From: Mycobacterium sp. OAS707
GTDB lineage: Bacteria > Actinomycetota > Actinomycetes > Mycobacteriales > Mycobacteriaceae
Assembly (NCBI RefSeq): GCF_014873705.1
Contig: NZ_JADBDS010000001.1
Coordinates: 744,001 to 808,000, forward strand
Reading direction: 5' to 3'
DNA: 64,000 bases
Shown one piece after another: positions 35,357 through 44,694 of this stretch (positions are counted from its first letter, which is position 1; the number at the start of each line of letters is the position of its first letter). The notes under the pieces are model-generated. The model ran no database searches, was not told the DNA's origin, and saw only the letters and a program-made list of their open reading frames with translations. Position numbers and translations under genes: made by a program.

Positions 35357-36547
35357 ATGGTTGAACCACGCAACGCTGTTCCGCAGTACCGCAGCAACAT
35401 ATACACGACCGACGCGATCATTGACCCGTATCCGCATTACGCGCGGCTGCGGCAGCTCGGGCCGGTGGTATGGATGTCGCGCCATCGCGCATTTGCGCTG
35501 CCGAGGTACGCCGAATGCAAAGCGGTGCTGCGCAACGACAAAACGTTCGTCTCAGGGAACGGCGTGGCACTAAACCGCCTCACCAACCGGCTGTCCCGCG
35601 GCACCACCCTCAACAGCGACGGCACCGAACACGATGAGCGGCGAAAGCTCGTTGCCCACCGGTTGTTGCCCCGTGCGCTCCGCTCCGTCAGTGACAACAT
35701 CGAGGAGCAGGCCGCACAGGTGGTCGACACCGCGTTGCGCCAAAGCGAAATCGATGGCGTCGAGGATCTAGCATGTGCGCTGCCGTTGGCGGTCGTCCCT
35801 GACCTCGTCGGATGGCCACCCAGCCAGCGTGACAATCTCTTGCCCTGGGGTGCAGCGACATTCGACATTCTCGGCCCGCTCAACAGGCACGCGGTCAGGT
35901 CGCTACCGGCCAGTTTGCGAATGCTGAAATTCGCCCGTCGAGTGGTCAGACAACGCAGCCTGATCAAAGGCAGCATCGGCCACGAGGTCCTTCTCGCCGC
36001 CGACGACGGCAAGGTTTCACCCGAAGTGTGTGCAGCCCTGATGATCGACTACATCGCACCATCGCTTGACACCACCATCAGCGCCATCTCGCACGCCTTG
36101 CACCTCTTCGCCACCCATCCCGAGCAGTGGCAGGTCCTCAGGCAGGATCCCGCGCGAATCCCTAACGCCATCAACGAGATTCTCCGTTATGAATCTCCGC
36201 TGCGCGCGTTCTCCCGCCAAGCCAAGGAGACGACAGAGATCGCCGGACACCTGGTTCCAGCCGGAGCACGCGTGCTGGTCATCTATGCTTCGGCGAACCG
36301 AGACGAGCTCGAATGGGATGACCCCGACAGCTTCAACATCGAGCGCGACGCCACCCGTCAACTCGGCTTCGGCCACGGCGCCCACGCCTGCGCCGGACAA
36401 GGTCTGGCCCGCCTCGAGACGTCCGCGATGCTTCGGGCGCTCGTGGAACGCGTCGACCGAATCGAACTCGCGGGCACGCCCACATGGGCGGTCAACAACA
36501 TCATCCGCAGACACGAAAGCCTGCCGGTCAAACTCATTCCGGCCTAG
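35357..36547 (+). CDS. Cytochrome P450 (ring-cleavage operon)
   Basis: Haem monooxygenase of 396 residues. ExxR is EILR, and the haem loop FGHGAHACAG gives the Cys ligand near residue 345. The I-helix reads YIAPSLDTTIS: the acid-Thr pair is kept but the usual Ala-Gly is Pro-Ser, an oddity that could affect O2 activation. It is soluble like other bacterial class I P450s and needs ferredoxin and reductase from elsewhere. ATG 35357 lies 11 bases after the hydroxylase. It converges with the TetR gene at 36572. Confidence 0.88.
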   Translation: MVEPRNAVPQYRSNIYTTDAIIDPYPHYARLRQLGPVVWMSRHRAFALPRYAECKAVLRNDKTFVSGNGVALNRLTNRLSRGTTLNSDGTEHDERRKLVAHRLLPRALRSVSDNIEEQAAQVVDTALRQSEIDGVEDLACALPLAVVPDLVGWPPSQRDNLLPWGAATFDILGPLNRHAVRSLPASLRMLKFARRVVRQRSLIKGSIGHEVLLAADDGKVSPEVCAALMIDYIAPSLDTTISAISHALHLFATHPEQWQVLRQDPARIPNAINEILRYESPLRAFSRQAKETTEIAGHLVPAGARVLVIYASANRDELEWDDPDSFNIERDATRQLGFGHGAHACAGQGLARLETSAMLRALVERVDRIELAGTPTWAVNNIIRRHESLPVKLIPA

Positions 36548-36571
36548 GGCTGTATCGGAAGACGCTGGCAC

Positions 36572-37243
36572 TCAGCGGATCTGACTGAGTCCCTTGATGA
36601 GCAGATCCAGCCCGAAGGAAAACTCGACGTCCAGCGGCACAGGCATCGCCTCGGCCACAGACAGCGTCGCCGGGAATTGCGACGGGTCGACGTGGTGAAA
36701 CGCCGCCGCGTCATGCGCCGCATGCGCGTCGGGGTTTCCAGAGAACTGGATGGCGAAGCCGAGCACGTAGCGCGACAGCGTGGCGTAGATGCGGGCGGCA
36801 AGGTCAGGGGCGAAGCCGCTGTCGAGGAGCATGGACAGACAGGTTTCGCGGATCGCCATCGCGTTGGGGCCGAATGGAGTCTGATCGAGCATCAGGCGGG
36901 TGACACTGGGATGGCGGTTCAGCGCCTCATACATGGTGCGGACGACAGCTTCACACGAGCGCTGCCAGCTCTGCCCGGCCAACTCGGCGGCATCCAGATG
37001 CACTTCTCCGTACACGCGGTCCACCACGTGGGCGATCAGTTCTGAGCGGTTGGCGAAATGGCGGTAGAGCGTGGCCGTACCGGAGTTCAGCTGCTGGGCC
37101 AGTGTCCGCATCGACAGCGCATCGGCACCCTGGGCGTCGACAAGTTCGAGAGCGGCGTCGACGATCCGGTCCGGCGGCATGGCCGGACGTCCCCGGGAGC
37201 GCCGCGTCGACGCTTGCTCCGTGCTGGCCTTGGCGGTGTTCAC
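36572..37243 (-). CDS. TetR-family regulator (TetR_C type)
   Basis: About 223 residues. The HTH is in RIVDAALELVDAQGADALSM then LAQQLNSGTATLYRHFANRSEL. The long C-terminal domain (LAGQSWQRSCEAVVRTMYEALNRHP, VLGFAIQFSG) is like the tetracycline-repressor C-terminal family. GTG 37243 was chosen from the RRSRGRPAMPP context; ATG 37264 is possible but overlaps the -35 box of the divergent hydrolase gene. It is divergent from the hydrolase-hydroxylase-amidohydrolase operon, its likely target. Confidence 0.83.
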   Translation of the reverse strand: MNTAKASTEQASTRRSRGRPAMPPDRIVDAALELVDAQGADALSMRTLAQQLNSGTATLYRHFANRSELIAHVVDRVYGEVHLDAAELAGQSWQRSCEAVVRTMYEALNRHPSVTRLMLDQTPFGPNAMAIRETCLSMLLDSGFAPDLAARIYATLSRYVLGFAIQFSGNPDAHAAHDAAAFHHVDPSQFPATLSVAEAMPVPLDVEFSFGLDLLIKGLSQIR

Positions 37244-37263
37244 GCTGCTCAGTATGCCCAGCA

Positions 37264-37292
37264 TTGACAGCGAAAGCAATATCGGCAACACT
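37264..37292 (+). promoter_or_regulatory. Probable promoter of the hydrolase/amidohydrolase operon
   Basis: TTGACA (37264-37269), 17 bases, AACACT (37287-37292). The -35 is perfect and the -10 weak. The ATG at 37302 is 9 bases after the -10, so the transcript may be almost leaderless. Confidence 0.5.
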
Positions 37293-37301
37293 GTATCCAT
37301 T

Positions 37302-38129
37302 ATGTCGGTACATTCCACCACGCGGTCGCAGTTCATGGACGTCGACGGCCTGCGTCTGCACTACAAACGTGCCGGGCGCGGTCCTGCACTGCTGCTGCTG
37401 CACGGCACCACCTCCTCGCTGGAGCACTTCGACTGCGCCGCGGTACTCCTGCAAAAGTCCTTCGATGTCATCCGTCCAGACCTGCCCGGCTTCGGACTCA
37501 CAGGGCCGCGGCCGCACGGCGACTACCGAGTGGTGACCTATGCCGCCACCATGGCCCAGTTCATGAAGAAGTTGAACATTCCGCGCTACGCGGCGGCCGG
37601 AAACTCGTTGGGCGGCAACGTCGCCTGGAATCTGGCGCTCGATCACCCGGAACGTTTACGTGCGCTCGTCTTGGTCAACGCCACCGGCTACCCGGAGAAG
37701 TCGATGCCCGTGGGCATGCGGTTGGCCCGCAATCCCGTTGTGCGGCCGCTCATGCGCGCATGGATGCCGCGACGAATGGTCGAACGCGGCCTACAACAAG
37801 CGGTCGGACCGCACTGCACCATCGTCGATGACGCGATGGTCAGCCGGGTACACCACCTGTGGAACCAACCCGGAAACCGTTCGGCGTTCGTCGATTTCGT
37901 CAACACCGACCAGCCCGACCGCAGCGCCGAAATCACCCGCATCACGGTGCCGACCCTGGTGCTGCGCAGCGCCGGCATCGACGGCCAACACTTCGCCAGG
38001 GACATTCCCGGCAGCCGCGAAGCCATCCACCCCGACAGCGGGCACCTACTGCCCGAAGAAGATCCCGTCTGGTTTGCCGATCAGGTCACCACATTTCTGG
38101 ACGGCCTCGCTGACAAGGATGTGTCTTGA
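37302..38129 (+). CDS. Alpha/beta hydrolase, meta-cleavage-product hydrolase type
   Basis: 275 residues; core LLLLHGTTSSLEHFD, nucleophile elbow GNSLGGN, catalytic His in DSGHLLPEED. The lid region and elbow resemble BphD/MhpC/HsaD C-C hydrolases that split ring-cleavage products. ATG 37302 was chosen; ATG 37335 (MDVDGLRLHY) is a shorter option. It overlaps the next hydrolase (TTGA). With the dioxygenase across the TetR gene, it would complete a meta pathway, though a simple esterase is not excluded. Confidence 0.82.
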   Translation: MSVHSTTRSQFMDVDGLRLHYKRAGRGPALLLLHGTTSSLEHFDCAAVLLQKSFDVIRPDLPGFGLTGPRPHGDYRVVTYAATMAQFMKKLNIPRYAAAGNSLGGNVAWNLALDHPERLRALVLVNATGYPEKSMPVGMRLARNPVVRPLMRAWMPRRMVERGLQQAVGPHCTIVDDAMVSRVHHLWNQPGNRSAFVDFVNTDQPDRSAEITRITVPTLVLRSAGIDGQHFARDIPGSREAIHPDSGHLLPEEDPVWFADQVTTFLDGLADKDVS

Positions 38130-39022
38130 GGTACTTCACGGTCAGCAGCGAGAACCGCCACCTCGACGACGTCACACGCCGCGAGTTGCGCGGCAGCTTC
38201 ATCGAACTCAGCGACGGTGTCACGCATTACGAACTGCGCGGTCCCGAGGAAGGTGCGCTCGTCGTTCTCGTACCGGGATTGACCATCCCGCTGTTCTATT
38301 GGGACGCCTTCGCCGACGAACTGCACGCCCGCGGCCTGCGCACCCTGGCCTTCAGCGCCTACGGACGCGGCTACTCCGACCGGGTGCCCGGCCGTTACGA
38401 CGACGCGCTGTTCGGCCGTCAACTGCGCGAAATCATCACCGCACTGGACTTGCCCGCGCGCCACCACGTCGTCGGCACGTCAATGGGCGCCTTGATCGCC
38501 ATGGGGTATGTGGCGGAGCACTCCGAGTCCGTGGGGACGCTGACATTGGTGGGACCGGCAGGGTTATCGGATGCCACCGCGCGTCAGCAGCGACTGTTGC
38601 GCAGCGATGTGGTCGCCAGAGCCGCGGCCAAACTGTTGGGGCGACGCATTCTGTTGGGCCACCTCGGGCACAACGTGGCCGACCCAACGCTGGCACCGCA
38701 ACTGACGGCGATGATCGCCGACACTTACGTCTATCAGGGATCGATGTTCGCGTTCTTCTCGACGCTGCAGAACTTTCCGCTCTCCGGACGAAAGCCGTTG
38801 TACCGCGGTATCGGTGACCGAAAGGTGCCGACAATGCTGATGTGGGGCACCCAGGACAAGGTCACCCCGATTTCGGACATGGACACGGCATGCACGCTGC
38901 TGCGCCCCGCCGAAACCCATGTCATCGACTGCGGCCACATGGCGCCCTATGAGCGGCCCATTGAGGTCGCCGAACATCTCGCGGCTTTCGCTGCCGCATA
39001 CACCGATCGGATCACCCCATGA
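38126..39022 (+). CDS. Alpha/beta hydrolase
   Basis: 298 residues; oxyanion region VLVPGLTIPLFYWD, nucleophile elbow GTSMGALIAMGY, C-terminal WGTQDKVTP and catalytic His in DCGHMAPYERP. TTG 38126 overlaps the upstream stop. It differs clearly from its neighbour (no HGTT motif), so the two probably hydrolyse successive intermediates or different bonds. It overlaps the next gene by 4 bases. Confidence 0.8.
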   Translation: MRYFTVSSENRHLDDVTRRELRGSFIELSDGVTHYELRGPEEGALVVLVPGLTIPLFYWDAFADELHARGLRTLAFSAYGRGYSDRVPGRYDDALFGRQLREIITALDLPARHHVVGTSMGALIAMGYVAEHSESVGTLTLVGPAGLSDATARQQRLLRSDVVARAAAKLLGRRILLGHLGHNVADPTLAPQLTAMIADTYVYQGSMFAFFSTLQNFPLSGRKPLYRGIGDRKVPTMLMWGTQDKVTPISDMDTACTLLRPAETHVIDCGHMAPYERPIEVAEHLAAFAAAYTDRITP

Positions 39023-40596
39023 CCACACCCATCCTCGATGTCCTTGTTGTCGGCGCAGGCCCCGTGGGCACCGCGCTGGCCATCGACCTGACGCGACGCG
39101 GACTGACCGTGCGCGTAATCGACAAGGCAGATCACGCCTTCGACGGCTCCCGCGCCAAAGGCATTCAACCCCGTACCCTCGAAGTGCTCGAGGATCTCGG
39201 CGCCCTCGAGGAGATACTGGCCGGCGGATCGACCTATCCGCTGATGGGCATTCACCTCGGACCTTTCACCGTGCCATGGCGGATGATGCGAAGCCGAAAG
39301 GGCGGCGACGACGTGCCGTTCCCAGACACGTGGCTGATTCCGCAGTTCCGTACCGACAGCGCACTGCACAACCGCCTGCGCGCGCTGGGGGGCGCCGTCG
39401 AATTCCACTGTGAGATAGCCGAACTGACACAAACACCTGACGCGGTGGTGACCTCGGTGACGACGAGAGACGGGGTCGAGACGATCACCGCTCGCTTCGT
39501 CATCGGTGCAGACGGGGGCGGTAGCGTCGTGCGCAAACAGGTCGGCATCGATTTCGTCGGGTCGACCGACGAGGCCGACCGTGTCCTCATCGTCGACGCC
39601 GCCGTCGACGGCGGCCTGTCGCGCGACCGCTGGCACGTGTGGCCCGGGCTACGCGGCCGCTTCGTCGGAGCGTGCCCGCTGCCCCACAGTGACCAATTCC
39701 AGTGGATGATCCGGCTGGCCCCCGACGAGTCACCGCCAATCGACGAAGCGCAAATCACCGAGGTCATCCGTGCGCGCACCGGCGACAAGCGGCTGGCCGT
39801 GCATGACATCGCGTGGAAGTCGGTGTTCCGTCCCAATATTCGGCTGGCGCAGAGCTATCGGCGCGGCCGGGTTTTCCTCGCAGGCGATGCCGCACACGTG
39901 CATACCCCCGCGGGCGCCCAGGGGCTGAACACCGGCATCCAGGACGCCTACAACCTCGGCTGGAAACTCGGCCAGGTTCTCGCCGGCGGCCCACCTGAAC
40001 TGCTCGACACGTACGAGACAGAACGCCAACCCATCGCGGCGGGTGTGCTCGGCCTGTCCACCAAGAAGTACAGCGGGCTGGGAAAAATGGACCCCTCCAG
40101 CATTCGGCGGGGCGAGGACGAACAGCAGCTGTCACTGAGCTACCGTGGCGGCCCGCTCGCCGCGGACACCGACGAACGCACCGCGACGCTGCAAGCGGGT
40201 GACCGCGCCCCCGATGCGGTGCTGCGTGACGCAGACGGTAAGCCGGTGCGACTGTTCGATGTCTATCGGGGAACGCATTTCACGGCGCTGGCGTACGGCG
40301 AACGGGCGGCGCGCGAACTCGCGCAGCTGTCGTGGCCCGCCATCGGCGCCCCGCTCCGGCGAGTCACCATCGGCACTGACACCGCCCTCAGCGAGAAGCT
40401 ATTGCAAGACCCGGCTGCAACATTCAAGAAAATCTACGGCCTGGACGCCGACACTCTCCTGCTCATCCGGCCCGACGGCTACATCGCAAGCATTGCCACC
40501 CGCGACATGCTCACCCGGGCCAGGGCAGCCATCAGCAGACTCGCCCCTCCGGTGCGGATCGTCGCCCCTTCGACGCGGGAGGAATCGCAACCATGA
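39019..40596 (+). CDS. FAD-dependent aromatic hydroxylase, second copy
   Basis: Class A flavin monooxygenase of 525 residues. VVGAGPVGTALA binds FAD, GADGGGSVVRKQ is the DG motif, and GDAAHVHTPAGAQGLNTGIQDAYNLGWKL the second FAD region. The C-terminal ~150 residues (GDRAPDAVLRDADGKPVRLFDV) form the thioredoxin-like domain of phenol/PHBH-type hydroxylases, without redox CxxC. It differs from the 33798 copy, so two hydroxylation steps are likely. It overlaps both neighbours by 4 bases. Confidence 0.87.
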   Translation: MTTPILDVLVVGAGPVGTALAIDLTRRGLTVRVIDKADHAFDGSRAKGIQPRTLEVLEDLGALEEILAGGSTYPLMGIHLGPFTVPWRMMRSRKGGDDVPFPDTWLIPQFRTDSALHNRLRALGGAVEFHCEIAELTQTPDAVVTSVTTRDGVETITARFVIGADGGGSVVRKQVGIDFVGSTDEADRVLIVDAAVDGGLSRDRWHVWPGLRGRFVGACPLPHSDQFQWMIRLAPDESPPIDEAQITEVIRARTGDKRLAVHDIAWKSVFRPNIRLAQSYRRGRVFLAGDAAHVHTPAGAQGLNTGIQDAYNLGWKLGQVLAGGPPELLDTYETERQPIAAGVLGLSTKKYSGLGKMDPSSIRRGEDEQQLSLSYRGGPLAADTDERTATLQAGDRAPDAVLRDADGKPVRLFDVYRGTHFTALAYGERAARELAQLSWPAIGAPLRRVTIGTDTALSEKLLQDPAATFKKIYGLDADTLLLIRPDGYIASIATRDMLTRARAAISRLAPPVRIVAPSTREESQP

Positions 40597-41906
40597 CCCG
40601 CATCCTGCTGCGCAACGCCACCGTGCTGACAATGGACGACGACATCGGTGATTTCGCGCGCGGCGATGTGCTCGTCGAGGACGCCGTGATCAGCCGCGTC
40701 GGGGTCGATCTCACCGCCGACGCTCACGTGCTGGATTGCACTGACAAAATCGTGTTGCCGGGTTTCGTCAATTCTCACCTGCACATGTTTCAGACAGCAC
40801 TGCGAGGCTACTGGTCTGATGCGCTCGCCGACGACTATTTCGCTCAGTCGCGGACAGGACGCGACGCGATCTTTCACCACTACACCCCAGAGGATGTGTA
40901 TTGGAGTGAGTTTGTGGGCGCCCTGCAGAACCTCTCCGCCGGAACGACGACCGTAGTTGACACATCGCAGTGCTCCTACACCCCTGCGCACACTGACGCC
41001 GCGCTCGACGCCATCCGGCGTTCGGGCATTCGTTGCGTTTTCAGTCTCACCCCGGTTATGGGCCACGATGCGGCGCCGACGTACAACTATCCCAACGATA
41101 TTCGACGATTGGTCGAGGCGGCAGGCGCCGCTGACACCGGCACGCGCGTGAGTTTGGCCATGGGCTACCTACCCGATGCCACGGACTTTCGAATCGCGCG
41201 AGAACTGAATCTTCCCGTGTTCGCACACATCAACAACGAATGGTTCGGTCGCGCGCTGGAAGAACTCGAGAATGAAGGACTGTTGGGTCCGCGCAGCACC
41301 TATATCCACTGCATCGGTCTGCACGACTCGACCTGGCAGGCCATTGCGCGCACCGACGGAAAGGTGTCGCTGTCGTGCTTCGTCGAGCACGCCCTCGGCA
41401 TGGGAACCCCCGCGATACAGTCGGCGATCGACTACAACGTCGCCGCCGGCTTGAGCACCGACGGCGCCAGCTTGGGACCGGTCGACATGTTCTCCCAAAT
41501 GCGCGCGGCGTTCCAGTCGCAACGCAATGTGAATCCTGATAATCCGAAGCCGGTCACCACCCGCGACATTCTGAGGATGGCGACTCTTGGCGGCGCGCAA
41601 GCGGCTCACCTCGACCATCTCGTCGGATCTCTCACACCCGGCAAGATCGCAGACATCGTCGTACTCAACGCCCGTACGCTCAACACCGCCCCGATGTCGC
41701 ACGCGACCGGTGCTGTAGTCCACCACATGGACACCAGCAACATCGACACCGTCATCGTCGGCGGTGAAATCGTGAAGAGCGATGGACGGCTTCGGGGGGT
41801 CGACGTGGACGCCGCCCTCACCGCGCTGTCCAGATCCGCCGAAAGCCTCTTCAGCCGTTCACAATACCCAGACGTTCTGCTGACCTCATGTCGCCACTTC
41901 GGCTAA
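40593..41906 (+). CDS. Amidohydrolase-superfamily metal hydrolase (TrzN/deaminase-like)
   Basis: 437 residues, TIM-barrel hydrolase. Metal ligands: His62 and His64 (NSHLHMFQ), a His in FAHINNE, and Asp in STDGAS; the subgroup includes s-triazine hydrolases and guanine/adenosine-type deaminases that use one metal ion. LTPGKIADIVVL at the C-terminus is the family's closing strand. Its place at the end of an aromatic hydroxylase operon is unusual and suggests an amide, cyclic imide or amino-substituted ring in the substrate. Its stop overlaps the convergent LLM gene by 4 bases. Confidence 0.85.
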   Translation: MTRILLRNATVLTMDDDIGDFARGDVLVEDAVISRVGVDLTADAHVLDCTDKIVLPGFVNSHLHMFQTALRGYWSDALADDYFAQSRTGRDAIFHHYTPEDVYWSEFVGALQNLSAGTTTVVDTSQCSYTPAHTDAALDAIRRSGIRCVFSLTPVMGHDAAPTYNYPNDIRRLVEAAGAADTGTRVSLAMGYLPDATDFRIARELNLPVFAHINNEWFGRALEELENEGLLGPRSTYIHCIGLHDSTWQAIARTDGKVSLSCFVEHALGMGTPAIQSAIDYNVAAGLSTDGASLGPVDMFSQMRAAFQSQRNVNPDNPKPVTTRDILRMATLGGAQAAHLDHLVGSLTPGKIADIVVLNARTLNTAPMSHATGAVVHHMDTSNIDTVIVGGEIVKSDGRLRGVDVDAALTALSRSAESLFSRSQYPDVLLTSCRHFG

Positions 41907-42820
41907 CCCTGGGCGATCACCGATTTGCCGAAGCGTTCGATCGTCTCGAGAACATGAGCGAGGCTGTCGCCGGGCAGGCCGACCTGTAACCAGGTAACAC
42001 CCAGTGCGGCAAGCTTTTCCACACCGCCGAGATAGGCATCGGCATTGAATTCTTCGGCCCCCGGGTTGCCACCCTCGGCATTGGTGAAGCTGATGTCGAC
42101 GGCATCCGGATTCCGGCCCGCTGCCTCCAGTCGCCGACGTAGGTCGTCGATGCCCGCACCCAAGACCTCGGAGTTCATCTCCGCGGTGCGGGCAGTTTGG
42201 GCGAGCATCGCTGGCGCCGGGAACGGGCACCAGCCGTCGCCGTGTGTGGTCACCCGCCGACGCGCGGCCGCGGTGTTGCCACCGATCCAGATCGGCGGAT
42301 GCGGTCGGCTCACCGGCCGCGGATGGGCGGTGATGCCGGTTGCGGTGAAATGCGTTCCCTCATAAGAGAAGTCATCGGTGGTCCAGATGCCGCGGATCAC
42401 TTCCAGTGCCTCGTCGAACAGTTGGCCCCGCTCGTCGAAGTCCACGCCCACCGCGGCGAACTCGCGCTTGAGGTAGCCGACGCCGACGCCGAGGACGAAC
42501 CGGCCATCGGACAGCAGATCCAGTGTCGCGCCGGCCTTGGCCACCACGAACGGATTCCGGTAAGGCAGCACCACGATGTTCGGGATCAGCCGCAGAGTCG
42601 TCGTCCTCGCCGCCGCATAGCCCATCGCCACGAACGGGTCCAACGCGTCGTGTCCGCCCGATTCCAGCCACCTCTGGGTGGGCGCCGGATGATCGGTGAA
42701 CCCGAAGCCATCGAAGCCCGCCGACTCGGCCGCGGCTGCGACGGCCGCGATGCCCGAGCCAGTCACCAACTCCGGGTTGTACGGATGGCTGTGCATCGGG
42801 TGAGTGAACGTGAACCGCAT
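41903..42820 (-). CDS. F420-dependent LLM-class oxidoreductase (TIGR03619-like)
   Basis: 305 residues. FDGFGFTDHPAPTQRW near residue 40 and FVLGVGVGYLKREFAAVGVDF near 115 mark the LLM family; the C-terminus has IGGNTAAARRRVTTHGDGW. ATG 42820 has a GGAG ribosome-binding site. It is divergent from the MaoC-LLM pair across a 102-base region with TTCT/AGAA palindromes. Substrate unknown. Confidence 0.85.
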   Translation of the reverse strand: MRFTFTHPMHSHPYNPELVTGSGIAAVAAAAESAGFDGFGFTDHPAPTQRWLESGGHDALDPFVAMGYAAARTTTLRLIPNIVVLPYRNPFVVAKAGATLDLLSDGRFVLGVGVGYLKREFAAVGVDFDERGQLFDEALEVIRGIWTTDDFSYEGTHFTATGITAHPRPVSRPHPPIWIGGNTAAARRRVTTHGDGWCPFPAPAMLAQTARTAEMNSEVLGAGIDDLRRRLEAAGRNPDAVDISFTNAEGGNPGAEEFNADAYLGGVEKLAALGVTWLQVGLPGDSLAHVLETIERFGKSVIAQG

Positions 42821-42836
42821 GTAGGAGCTCCGCTTC

Positions 42837-42865
42837 AGAACAATCTTCTCGTTTTCTGAGAATGT
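42837..42865. promoter_or_regulatory. Candidate operator between LLM and MaoC genes
   Basis: AGAA-N5-TTCT (42837-42849) is followed by the perfect palindrome TTCTGAGAA (42854-42862). Tandem TTCT/AGAA half-sites midway between divergent starts suggest a shared repressor site. Confidence 0.5.
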
Positions 42866-42922
42866 CGTTACCATGCGAACGACGGAAAGTACAGAGCTTC
42901 AGCGTCAGAAGAGGTCAAGGGC

Positions 42923-43756
42923 ATGAGCGAGGTGGTGCTGGCACCCGGCCGGCACGGCCCGTTTCCCGGCGCTCTCGCACCCGACGCCATCGCCGCCTAT
43001 GCGGCCGCCACCGGAGATCGAACGGCGGCGGTGCTGGATGGTCGCGCTGTGCCTGCCGTGTTCCCGGCAATCTTGATCTTCGAACCGCAGGAGGCCGCCA
43101 GGTCCGACCTCCCTGAAACGGTGTGGCGGCACGTTCGCGGCGGCGTGCACGGTGAGCACGACATCGTGATTCATCGGCCACTGGTCGCCGGTGAGCAACT
43201 GGATACGTCGTCATGGATCTCGGCGGTGCGGACGTCGCGCGCGGGCACACAGATCGTCATGCAGTTCGAACAGCTCGACGCGGACGGCGCCGTCGCTGTC
43301 GAGCAGTGGTGGACGATGGTGCTGCTCGGCCTGCACGATGTCGCCGACCTCGGCGCGATGCCACCCGACCACCGCTTCCCAGACAATGCACGCGCCAAGC
43401 CCGTCGGGTCCGCGAGTCAGTACATCGACAAGGACGTGGCACATCGCTACGCCGAAGTGTCGGGTGACTGGGCGGCGCATCACTTCGACATCGAGGTGGC
43501 GCGAGCGGCGGGCTTCGACTCCGTGTTCACGCACGGGCTGTGCACGATGGGTATTGCGACGCACCTGCTACTCGGCCTCGTGGACGCCGACCCGGGCCGG
43601 GTCCGACGGGTAGCGGTCCGGTTTGCCTCACCGACGCCGCTGGACTCCGAGCTAGCCGTCAATGCCTTTGGCATCGACGAGAATTCGTTCGCTTTCGAAG
43701 CCATCGCCAACGGCACGACCACGATCACCCACGGAAGGCTGGAACTGCGATCATGA
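42923..43756 (+). CDS. MaoC-like double-hotdog hydratase
   Basis: 277 residues in two hotdog units. The second unit carries the R-hydratase motif YAEVSGDWAAHHFDIEVARA with catalytic Asp and His, then GFDSVFTHGLCTMG. Enzymes of this type hydrate enoyl-CoA in beta-oxidation-like pathways, including steroid side-chain and ring degradation. The unit order (degenerate first half) matches two-domain mycobacterial hydratases. It overlaps the following LLM gene by 4 bases. Confidence 0.86.
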   Translation: MSEVVLAPGRHGPFPGALAPDAIAAYAAATGDRTAAVLDGRAVPAVFPAILIFEPQEAARSDLPETVWRHVRGGVHGEHDIVIHRPLVAGEQLDTSSWISAVRTSRAGTQIVMQFEQLDADGAVAVEQWWTMVLLGLHDVADLGAMPPDHRFPDNARAKPVGSASQYIDKDVAHRYAEVSGDWAAHHFDIEVARAAGFDSVFTHGLCTMGIATHLLLGLVDADPGRVRRVAVRFASPTPLDSELAVNAFGIDENSFAFEAIANGTTTITHGRLELRS

Positions 43757-44685
43757 GTAAACCGGAGATCGGCGTCTATCTGCCCCAGATGGGCTTTACC
43801 TACGAGCAGATCCTGCACCGCGCGCAGCGCTGCGACGAACTCGGCATCGACTCGCTGTGGCTCTACGACCACCTCTACGGACCAGGCGCTCCCGGCTACC
43901 CCTCAATGGAAGCCTGGACGCTGGCCACCGCACTGCTCAGCCGTACCGAGCGCATCCAGGTCGGACATATGGTGCTGTGCAACCAATTCCGTCATCCGGC
44001 TGTGTTGGCGAAGATGGCCACGACGCTCGATCAGATCTCGGCAGGCCGGCTGCAACTCGGCATCGGCAGCGGTTCGATCGAAGATGAGCATCACCGAGTC
44101 GGGCTGGAGTGGGGAACCTTCCGCGAGCGCTCGGAACGACTGGGCGAGACGCTGGAGATTCTGCATCAGGCGTTCACGAATGAGGTAATCGATTTCACGG
44201 GCAAGCATTTCACCGTCCGCGACATGCCGATCAAGCCCGGACCCGTGCAGCAGCCGCGACCGCCGATCGTCGTGGGTGGTGTCGGCGAGAAGTACACGCT
44301 GCCTCTGGTCGCGCGCTACGCCGATGTGTGGAACATCCCCACCTACGCGCTGGGAGAACTCGACCATAAGGTGTCGGTGCTGCGGTCGATCTGCGAGGAG
44401 ATCGGCCGCGACCCAACGAGCATCGTCATGTCGGTGGAGGCGGTGATGGCACTGGCCCCAGACGATGCCGCGCTGCCTGCGGTGCGGGAGCTCGCCGAAA
44501 AGCGGTTCGGAGTACCGGCATTCGGCCTTGCGGAAGGTGGCCTGGTCGGCACGCCGCCTGCCGTCGTCGATCGTCTGCATGAATTGACAGATCTCGGCTT
44601 CGGCCAAATCGTGTTGTTCACCCACGACCGAGGTTCGGACGAAACGCTCGAACTGCTGGCGTCACAGGTGATCGCTCGACTTTAG
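43753..44685 (+). CDS. F420-dependent LLM-class oxidoreductase
   Basis: 310 residues. GIDSLWLYDHLYGPGAPGYP near 35 and RLQLGIGSGSIEDEHHRVGLEWG near 110 are LLM signatures; PRPPIVVGGVGEKYTLPLVARYADVWN lies in the C-terminal barrel. It is translationally coupled to the MaoC hydratase (ATGA). Possibly reduces or oxidises a CoA-bound intermediate; this is inferred from the pairing. Confidence 0.85.
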   Translation: MSKPEIGVYLPQMGFTYEQILHRAQRCDELGIDSLWLYDHLYGPGAPGYPSMEAWTLATALLSRTERIQVGHMVLCNQFRHPAVLAKMATTLDQISAGRLQLGIGSGSIEDEHHRVGLEWGTFRERSERLGETLEILHQAFTNEVIDFTGKHFTVRDMPIKPGPVQQPRPPIVVGGVGEKYTLPLVARYADVWNIPTYALGELDHKVSVLRSICEEIGRDPTSIVMSVEAVMALAPDDAALPAVRELAEKRFGVPAFGLAEGGLVGTPPAVVDRLHELTDLGFGQIVLFTHDRGSDETLELLASQVIARL

Positions 44686-44694
44686 CTGCCTCAA

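Noticed and set aside
29874..41906. Cholesterol ring-degradation cluster (hsaACDB, kstR)
   Set aside because: Dioxygenase and hydrolases are of the same broad families, but the two-component flavin hydroxylase HsaAB, KstD, KshA and KstR-type sites are missing.
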